Positions 50,631 to 57,545 of a stretch of DNA of 57,545 bases are shown piece by piece (position 1 is the first letter of the stretch; every line of letters starts with the position of its first letter). The translations under genes and the position numbers were made by a program. This DNA comes from Pseudomonadota bacterium (GTDB lineage Bacteria > Myxococcota_A > Polyangia > Haliangiales > Haliangiaceae), in NCBI GenBank assembly GCA_023428295.1, contig JAEYYV010000330.1, forward strand, positions 1-57,545. Direction: 5' to 3'. Under the pieces are notes generated by a model. It saw only the letters and a program-made list of their open reading frames with translations. It had not been told where the DNA came from and searched no databases.

Positions 50631-53587
50631 AGAAACGCCCCCTGATCCTCGCGCTCGTCGCGATCGTCGTCGCGGTCGTCGTGTGGCGCTGGCGCGCGAG
50701 CTCCGGCGAGACGGAGGGTTCGTCGTCCGTCGCCACGACATCACCACCGCCCGTAGCGAGCGAGACGTCACGCGCCGTGGTCAAGAAGGCGTCGCGGCCC
50801 GATCCCGAGACGCTCGGTCGCGGCTCGCTCGCAGGCACGGTCACCGTCGACGACGAGACCGAGGCGCCCATCGCCGGCGCGCAGGTCTGCGCGTATGGCA
50901 CGTCCAACGTCCTCGCCACCGAGCAGCTGCGACAGCCGACGTGCGTGACCACCGACGCGCAAGGGCGCTACACGCTCGGCGATCTCCTGCCCGCCGAGTA
51001 CCGCGTCGGAGCGAACGCGAGGACCTATCGTCCTGCCGTCTATCACCCGAACGGCGATCGCAAGCGCATCGCGGTGAACCTCGCCGCGAACGAAGCAAAG
51101 ACCGGCGTGGATCTCGCGCTGCGCACCGGTGGCGTGGAGATCACCGGGACCGTCCTCGATCTCACTGGCGGCGTCGTGGCGCAGGCGCGCGTGTGGTCGG
51201 GCGATCGCGGAGATCGCGTGCTCGGCTCCACCGAGAGTGATGACAAGGGTCGCTTCTCGATGTGGGTCTCGCCCGACTACACGCGGATCCACGCCACCGC
51301 TGACGGCTATGACGAGAGCGAGAAGTGGGTCGATCCGCCGGCGAAGGACCTCGAGATCATCCTCACGCCCGAGTCGTCGATCGCGGGCATCGTGGTCGAC
51401 GCCGCGAGCAACCAGCCCGTCGAGGGCGCGCGCGTGCAGCTCGCGGACTGGACGAAAGCAGACACCACGTTCACCGATGCGGACGGAACGTTCCGTCTCG
51501 ACAAGCTCGGCCCATCTCGCTACGAGGTGGTCGCGCGCACCGACGAAGCGTACGGGCGCGCGGAGGGCAGCACGCTCGTCGGTCTTGGCCAACACGTCGA
51601 TGGTGTCGTCGTGAAGCTGTTCCCGGCGGTGAAGGTCACGGGCACGGTCATCATCTCCACGACGAAGCAGCCGTGCCTCGAGCCGGTGGTCTCGTTGCAG
51701 AACAGCGCGCTCGAGCGCTGGATCCAGATGCGCCGGAACCCGGACGGCACGCTGTTCGCCGAGGGCGTGCTACCCGGCGACTACGACCCCGCGGTCAGCT
51801 GTCAGGGCTATCAACCGCGCGAGAAGTACGATCGCGTCACGATCACCACGAAGAACGTGACGGACCTGGTGTGGGAGGTCGATCCGGGCGCGTCCATTCG
51901 CGGCAAGGTCTTGTCTCGCTCGGGCGCGCCGATCGAAGACGCGAACGTGTGGGCGCGCACCACCGGCGGCGCGGCACGTGCGCGCTCGGCGTGGAGCGCC
52001 GACGAGTCCGGACGCGACGGCAGCTACTCGCTCGAGGGCCTCAAGCCCGGCTCGTACCGGCTCGAGGTCTCGAGCGACAAAGGCGCGGCCCCCAAGGATG
52101 GCTTCCGGATCCAGGTCGCCGCAGGACAAGCGCTCGAGAGGGACCTCGTTCTCGACGATGTCGGAACCATCAAGGGTGTCGTCGTCGACGAAGGCGGAGC
52201 ACCCGTCACGAAGATTCAAGCGAGTGCGTGGCTCGTCAGTGGTGGAGGTCGCGGATGGGCGAATCGTGACGTCGACGACGGCGGCGCGTTCACGCTCGAG
52301 GGATTGCGTCCCGGCGAGTACCGCGTCAGCGCGTCGCGCGGCTGGAGCGATTCGCTCAAGAAACCGGGCACCACCGACGACGCGAAGAAGGGCGAGAAGG
52401 TCATCGTCAAAGCGAATCAGGTGGCGACGGTGCGCGTCGTCGTCGAAGCGCTCGGCGGTACGATCAAAGGAACCGTCGTCGACTCCGCGAATCAACCGGT
52501 GACCGATGCGTTCATCTCGAGCGTCCGCGAATCGGACGCAGCAGGAGCCAAGGCGTCGAGCGTCAGCGACGCGCGATGGACGTGGGACGAGAAGCCGGTG
52601 CTGACCAGCGTCGATGGCACGTTCACCGTCGAGAAGCTCGCACCGGGCAACTACACGATCCGCGCGTATCGGCGCGGCGGTGGCGAGGCCGTGGCCGAGC
52701 ATGTTCCCGTCGGAGGCACAGCGAAGCTGCAGATCAAACCGACCGGCGAGATCCGCGGAGTCGCGAAGCTCGCGCCCGGCGACAAGGCCTCGCTCGACGA
52801 GCTCGAGGTCTCCGTGCAGGATCGCAAGACCGGCTTCTGGCGCGGCGAGCGGTTCTACATGACGCAGGGTCGGTTCGCGATCGAGGACCTGCCACAGGGC
52901 AGCTTCGATCTGACCGCGAAGGTCCCGGGCTCGAGTAAGACGATCCAGATCGATCTCGCCGAGGGACAGAAGCGGACCGACGTCCTCCTCGAGCTCGAAG
53001 GCGCGACCACGCTGCGCGGTCGCCTCGTCGAGTACGGCACGACGAAGCCGGTGGCCGGCGTGCGCATGATGGCGTCGTCGATCATCGGCGACAGCAGCTT
53101 CGGCGGCTGGGGCAACGACGACGAGCCGAACATGACCGACGACGCGGGCATCTTCGTGATCGACAAAGCGCCGCGCGGACGCATCTACATACGCGGCTAT
53201 CCCAAGGACTGGGGCGACAGCGACTACGCACCGGTCAACCTCGTGCGAACGCCCGGCCCCGATGGCGACCTGGGCGACGTGCCGATCATGAGGAAGCGCG
53301 TGAAGCGTGGCGATGCCGTCGGCGAGCTCGGCGTGAACTTCGTCGAGCAGCCCGAGGAGACGCTTCCCGACGAGCGCGAGATCAAGGTCAGCTGGATCGA
53401 TCCAGCGGGCCCCGCGGCCAAGGTGGACCTGAAGGTCGGCGATGTCGTCACGAAGATCGACGGCGTCGATGTCTCCGGCCCGAACAACGGAAACATGTGG
53501 GCGCTGATCACCGCGGCGCCCGGGACCACGATCGCGCTCGGACTCGCGCGCGGCACGACTGTGACAATCGTCCTCGCACCGCCCTGA
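50627..53587 (+). CDS. Exported carboxypeptidase-regulatory-repeat protein with C-terminal PDZ domain (copy 2)
   Basis: The 986-aa tandem paralogue of the previous gene has the same order: N-terminal hydrophobic helix (LILALVAIVVAVVVW), a string of regulatory beta-sandwiches (LLPAEYRVGANA; LKPGSYRLEVSS; LRPGEYRVSASRG; LAPGNYTIRAYRRGGGEA) and a PDZ domain (WIDPAGPAAKVDLKVGDVV, KIDGVDVSG). Identity with copy 1 is obvious in most units. ATG 50627 overlaps the copy 1 stop. There is no protease or catalytic domain. The function is unknown. Confidence 0.85.
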   Translation: MKKRPLILALVAIVVAVVVWRWRASSGETEGSSSVATTSPPPVASETSRAVVKKASRPDPETLGRGSLAGTVTVDDETEAPIAGAQVCAYGTSNVLATEQLRQPTCVTTDAQGRYTLGDLLPAEYRVGANARTYRPAVYHPNGDRKRIAVNLAANEAKTGVDLALRTGGVEITGTVLDLTGGVVAQARVWSGDRGDRVLGSTESDDKGRFSMWVSPDYTRIHATADGYDESEKWVDPPAKDLEIILTPESSIAGIVVDAASNQPVEGARVQLADWTKADTTFTDADGTFRLDKLGPSRYEVVARTDEAYGRAEGSTLVGLGQHVDGVVVKLFPAVKVTGTVIISTTKQPCLEPVVSLQNSALERWIQMRRNPDGTLFAEGVLPGDYDPAVSCQGYQPREKYDRVTITTKNVTDLVWEVDPGASIRGKVLSRSGAPIEDANVWARTTGGAARARSAWSADESGRDGSYSLEGLKPGSYRLEVSSDKGAAPKDGFRIQVAAGQALERDLVLDDVGTIKGVVVDEGGAPVTKIQASAWLVSGGGRGWANRDVDDGGAFTLEGLRPGEYRVSASRGWSDSLKKPGTTDDAKKGEKVIVKANQVATVRVVVEALGGTIKGTVVDSANQPVTDAFISSVRESDAAGAKASSVSDARWTWDEKPVLTSVDGTFTVEKLAPGNYTIRAYRRGGGEAVAEHVPVGGTAKLQIKPTGEIRGVAKLAPGDKASLDELEVSVQDRKTGFWRGERFYMTQGRFAIEDLPQGSFDLTAKVPGSSKTIQIDLAEGQKRTDVLLELEGATTLRGRLVEYGTTKPVAGVRMMASSIIGDSSFGGWGNDDEPNMTDDAGIFVIDKAPRGRIYIRGYPKDWGDSDYAPVNLVRTPGPDGDLGDVPIMRKRVKRGDAVGELGVNFVEQPEETLPDEREIKVSWIDPAGPAAKVDLKVGDVVTKIDGVDVSGPNNGNMWALITAAPGTTIALGLARGTTVTIVLAPP

Positions 53588-53600
53588 GCTGCTCGTGCGA

Positions 53601-53606
53601 TAGTCG
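53601..53606 (+). promoter_or_regulatory. Possible -10 element (TAGTCG)
   Basis: The hexamer ends five bases before ATG 53612, in the 24-base gap after copy 2. It is a weak match. Confidence 0.25.
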
Positions 53607-53611
53607 GCGCC

Positions 53612-54583
53612 ATGAGACTTGGCTTCGCAGTGGTGGCTCTCGTCGGCGGTTGCGGCGAGGTCGCTGATCCCAACAAGCTCCCGGATGCACCGCTCCAGCA
53701 GGATGGCGCCACCGCGGACGCAGATGTCGACGCACCCATCGATTCGCCGCCGCCGCGCTGCGATCCGAGTAAGCCGTTTGGCGCGCCCGAGCTCGTCGCG
53801 GAGATCACGACGACCGGCGCGTCCAACAGCGACACGTCGCCGTGGCTCACCGAGGACGAGCTCTCGCTCTACTTCGCGAGCAACCGCGCTGGTGGCGTCG
53901 GCAGCTTCGACATCTATCTGTCCACGCGCGCGGATCGCACGGCCGCGTGGGGCGCGCCCGCGATCGTGGCAGGGGTCAACACGACGGGCCCCGAGCAGCG
54001 GCCCACGCTCACGGGAGACGGGCTCACGATGTACGCGGTGATCGAGCCGGTTGGTTCACCGTCGACGAACCCGACGATCGGGGTCGCTACGCGAGCGTCC
54101 ACGAGCGCGAGCTTCGGCGCGCTCACGCCGGTCACCATCCTCAACGACGCTGACATCGACGCGAGCCCGTACGTGCTCCCCGATCACAGCGCGCTCTACA
54201 TGGTGTCGCGGCGCGGCGGCGCCAACAACATCCAGATCTATCGCGCGGCGCGATCGGGCGACATGTTCTCCGCACCAGCCCTCGTGACCGGCACGATGCT
54301 CGACGTGTTCGACGCACACGCGACCGCGGTGCCCACGCCGGACGAGCTCACGCTCTACTTCGGCAGTGATCGAGGCGGCAACTACGACGTGTGGGTCGCC
54401 ACGCGCGCGTCGCAGGCGGTCGGCTTTGGAGCGCCGGTCGCGGTCACCGAGCTGAACAGCACCACACCCGACATCCCGTACTGGGTCTCCGCCGACCAGT
54501 GCGTCATCTACCTGACGAAGCAGGCGATGGCGCCGACGGGTGCCCCCATTTCACGCATCGCTCGCGCAGTGAGGCCGCTATGA
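53612..54583 (+). CDS. Lipoprotein with TolB-like beta-propeller repeats (copy 1)
   Basis: The 323-aa protein has a short signal ending in lipobox VGGC (LVGGCGEVADPNK), a low-complexity Asp/Pro/Ala region, then four to five repeats of the PD40/TolB type (LYFASNRAGGVGSFDIYLSTR; YVLPDHSALYMVSRRGG; LTLYFGSDRGGNYDVW). It is anchored to a membrane, and the propeller probably binds a ligand or partner. The conserved linker PPPRCDPSKPFG is shared with the next gene. The stop overlaps the ATG at 54580 (ATGA). Confidence 0.87.
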   Translation: MRLGFAVVALVGGCGEVADPNKLPDAPLQQDGATADADVDAPIDSPPPRCDPSKPFGAPELVAEITTTGASNSDTSPWLTEDELSLYFASNRAGGVGSFDIYLSTRADRTAAWGAPAIVAGVNTTGPEQRPTLTGDGLTMYAVIEPVGSPSTNPTIGVATRASTSASFGALTPVTILNDADIDASPYVLPDHSALYMVSRRGGANNIQIYRAARSGDMFSAPALVTGTMLDVFDAHATAVPTPDELTLYFGSDRGGNYDVWVATRASQAVGFGAPVAVTELNSTTPDIPYWVSADQCVIYLTKQAMAPTGAPISRIARAVRPL

Positions 54584-55521
54584 ACATGAAGCATCCGATC
54601 GTCAGCGTGCTCGTCACTGCGCTCTCGGCTGCGTGCGGCGAGGTCGCGGATCCCAACAAGCCCGCCGACGCGCCGCTGCAGCAAGACGGGCCCGACGCCG
54701 ACGTACCGATCGATGCGCCCCCGCCGCGCTGCGATCCGAGCAAGCCGTTCGGCACGCCCGTCGCGATCACGGAGCTGAACGCCACAGGGGCGAACGACAC
54801 CGCGGCCTCGCTCACGCCCGACGAGCTGACCATCACGTTTGGAAGTAATCGTTCGGGTGGCCCCGGCAGTGTCGACGCGTATATCGCTACGCGCGCATCG
54901 ACCAGCGATCCGTGGAGTGCGCCGTCGCTCATCAATGGTGTCAACACGTCGGGAGTCGATGGCCGTCCTCACCTGACCGCGGATGGACTGACGATCTATC
55001 TCGAGTACCAGGTGAACGTGAACGGGAGCTACGACATCGTGTCGTCGACACGCGCGACGACCAGCGCCGCCTTCACGGCGCCCTCCCCCGTCACGCCGGT
55101 GAACACGACGATCAGCGACACCGCTCCCTACGTGTTGCCCGATCACTCGGCGATGTACCTCGTGAACTCGCGCATGCTTCACCGCGCCGCGCGCACGGGA
55201 ACCACGTGGGGTCCGCCCGTGGTCGTGACGGGCACGAACCTGCAAGCAGGAGACTTCGACTATCCGGTCGTCACCCCCGACGAGCTAACGCTCTACTTCG
55301 GGTCGACTCGCGGCGGGCAGACCTACGACATCTTCGTGGCGACGCGAACGTCGGTCGTTAACGGCTTCGATGCGCCGACGCGCGTGGCGGAGCTCAGCGG
55401 CGGAACCGCAGAGACGCCCGGCTGGATCTCGCCGGACAACTGCGTCATCTACTTCGCGCGCGAAGTCGGGGGCGGGGCAGTGGCCGACTACGACCTGTTC
55501 CGCGCCGTGAAGCCTCTCTAG
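54580..55521 (+). CDS. Lipoprotein with TolB-like beta-propeller repeats (copy 2)
   Basis: The 313-aa tandem paralogue of the preceding gene has lipobox SAAC (LSAACGEVADPNK), then the same PPPRCDPSKPFG linker and propeller repeats (LTITFGSNRSGGPGSVDAYIATR; LYFGSTRGGQTYDIF). ATG 54580 overlaps the previous stop (ATG 54586 is an alternative). It converges with the gene ending at 55528. Confidence 0.85.
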   Translation: MNMKHPIVSVLVTALSAACGEVADPNKPADAPLQQDGPDADVPIDAPPPRCDPSKPFGTPVAITELNATGANDTAASLTPDELTITFGSNRSGGPGSVDAYIATRASTSDPWSAPSLINGVNTSGVDGRPHLTADGLTIYLEYQVNVNGSYDIVSSTRATTSAAFTAPSPVTPVNTTISDTAPYVLPDHSAMYLVNSRMLHRAARTGTTWGPPVVVTGTNLQAGDFDYPVVTPDELTLYFGSTRGGQTYDIFVATRTSVVNGFDAPTRVAELSGGTAETPGWISPDNCVIYFAREVGGGAVADYDLFRAVKPL

Positions 55522-55527
55522 CGAGAG

Positions 55528-56165
55528 CTACGCAGCGCGCGCGATCGTCGACAGCTTCGCGGCGAGCCCCTGGCGATAGAACCGCCGGAGCTCGCCGAGC
55601 ATCTCGGGGATCCGGCGGCGCGCGACGAACGTCCCTTCGAGCCACTCCGCGTAACGGTTCGCGTTGTCGTTCGCGACGCGATAGCGATCCTGCTCGTCGT
55701 CGTCCAGGTCCGGCTCGTACGCCGCGTCCTCGAACAGCCGGCGGCGCAGCGTGGTCGACATCTCGACCTCGGGCTCCGTGGTGAGGAGACACGTCACGTA
55801 CTTGTCGACCTCGGCTTGCAGCTCCAGCTCGAGCTGGCTCACCGGGCGCTCCGCGCGCGCACAGCACACCGTGTAGATGAAGTGCGAGACACCTTCGATC
55901 GCGAGGAGAAAATCCCCGAGGTTGTGATCGCCTAACCGATGCGACGGATCGTGCGAGTCGAGGTTCGAGATCACGCTCGGCTCGAGATAGAGCGCGACGT
56001 TGAGCTCGCCGTCCGCTTCGACGACGAGGAGCTGCTCGCGTGCGCGGCGCGCTCGTACGAGCTCGTCGCGATACTCGGTGCCGACGACGAAATCGGCGAG
56101 GTCGGTCCCGGTGTCCACGCGGTACAGCGACTCGAGGCCGCGCTGTACCCGCTTGATGGTTCGCA

Positions 56166-56166
<1 letters not shown>
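55528..56166 (-). CDS. Soluble protein of unknown function
   Basis: The 212-aa protein starts at GTG 56166, overlapping the previous stop by one base. It is soluble and alpha/beta, with a central segment FLLAIEGVSHFIYTV and an acidic region (DDDEQDRYRVANDNANRYAEWL). It has no membrane segment and no motif I recognise. Always-together organisation with the next gene is likely, given the overlap. Earlier frame-open sequence reaches 56250 but belongs to the upstream gene. Confidence 0.75.
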
Positions 56167-56735
<569 letters not shown>

Positions 56736-56939
56736 GGTTCGATCATCTGCGAGTTCAGGGCCAATGCAAGAACCCTACAAATGTTTGGGAGTTAGCGTTC
56801 CCCCGAGAACACCGGGCTGCGGAAATTACCGGCGGTTTTGACGGTGGGGTGGCCCTGAGAGGTCCCAGGGTGGACTCGCGAGGAAAATCGACCGCCTAGG
56901 CCTTGCGCGAAACCCAACCGGATCTTACGAAGCGGGCCG

Positions 56940-56966
56940 TTAGCAGTCGCCCCAGGTGAGTGCTAA
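56940..56966. promoter_or_regulatory. CIRCE operator (HrcA binding site)
   Basis: TTAGCAGTC, nine bases, GAGTGCTAA. This is the CIRCE consensus TTAGCACTC-N9-GAGTGCTAA with a single change in the left arm (C to G). It lies 45 bases before groES, so HrcA repression of groESL is expected. The remaining 200 bases of the gap (56736-56939) show no gene and no clear promoter. Confidence 0.93.
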
Positions 56967-57011
56967 CAAAACTCGCAATCTGTCGGAAACCCATCGAGGA
57001 GTGACCACGTC

Positions 57012-57302
57012 ATGAACGTCCGCCCACTGCAGGATCGCATCTTGGTTCGTCGCGTCGAGGAGGTCGAGAAGACCCGCGGCGGCATCATCATCCCCGACTC
57101 GGCCAAGGAGCGCCCCCTCGAGGGCAAGGTCATCGCTGTCGGTAACGGCAAGCGCACGGAAGACGGAACGCTGGTCGAGCTCGCCGTGAAGGCGGGAGAT
57201 CGCGTGTTGTTCGGCAAGTACTCGGGCACCGAGATCAAGGTCGACAACGTCGAGCACATCATCCTCCGCGAGGACGAGGTCCTCGGGATCATCGAGGGCT
57301 AA
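57012..57302 (+). CDS. groES: Co-chaperonin GroES (Hsp10)
   Basis: The 96-aa protein caps GroEL during ATP-driven folding. It has the family's length and signatures: MNVRPLQDRILVRR at the N-terminus, the mobile loop KTRGGIIIPDSAKERP, and the C-terminal half with GDRVLFGKYSGTEIKVD and ILREDEVLGIIE. A GAGGAG ribosome site lies about nine bases before ATG 57012. It is regulated through the upstream CIRCE operator. Confidence 0.98.
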   Translation: MNVRPLQDRILVRRVEEVEKTRGGIIIPDSAKERPLEGKVIAVGNGKRTEDGTLVELAVKAGDRVLFGKYSGTEIKVDNVEHIILREDEVLGIIEG

Positions 57303-57313
57303 GGAGAATCGCA

Positions 57314-57545
<232 letters not shown>

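Overview
The window is a GC-rich (roughly two-thirds G+C by eye), densely coding bacterial segment. It fits Myxococcota, perhaps the Haliangium/Kofleria side; the taxon is inferred. The basis is many lipoproteins and surface proteins of unknown function, Hanks-type kinase and hybrid histidine kinase signalling, a C-terminal tail like the MYXO-CTERM sorting signal (phosphodiester glycosidase, end near 20961), very GC-rich third codon positions and several genes lacking Shine-Dalgarno sites. I see no tRNA, rRNA, CRISPR array or prophage. The only mobile element is a REP-associated tyrosine transposase (RAYT) between two 116-bp direct repeats.

Layout. 1-5701: a plus-strand operon with mostly overlapping genes: ABC permease (cut by the window edge), ABC ATPase with a foreign-looking insert, a two-TM coiled-coil protein, a Ycf46-like AAA+ ATPase, a 96-aa helical protein and an HxxGH protein related to metallopeptidases. 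5724-9660: a GHKL-ATPase/PEGA membrane protein and a hybrid histidine kinase. 9692-13893: an RND efflux adaptor and pump. 13890-19617 (minus): a 1569-aa protein and a DUF4132 protein with a histone-H1-like tail. 19693-26134: five coupled plus-strand genes: phosphodiester glycosidase, FHA/sigma-54 activator, lipoprotein, GlpD, AraC regulator. 26141-27174: the RAYT element. 27190-29984 (minus): CorA and a GAF histidine kinase. 30038-32173 (minus): Ski2-like helicase. 32249-38076 (minus): ECF sigma factor and a giant FecR-VIT-VWA-repeat protein, divergent from a TonB-like protein (38194). 39657-41551: YXWGXW-repeat/TIG protein and small lipoprotein. 41667-43582: Ser/Thr kinase and GST-like protein. 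43488-45614 (minus): MFS transporter and metallophosphoesterase. 45653-47567: zinc-ribbon membrane protein and PanC. 47634-55521: two tandemly duplicated gene pairs (carboxypeptidase-regulatory/PDZ proteins, then beta-propeller-like lipoproteins). 55528-56735 (minus): two unknown cytosolic proteins. 56940 to end: CIRCE operator, groES and the start of groEL.

Best candidates for undescribed biology: the ABC/AAA+/HxxGH operon with its ATPase insert; the sigma factor paired with a FecR protein that continues into VIT and VWA domains; the two-gene DUF4132 module; and a recurrent -10-like hexamer 5-8 nt before SD-less start codons, suggesting leaderless mRNAs.
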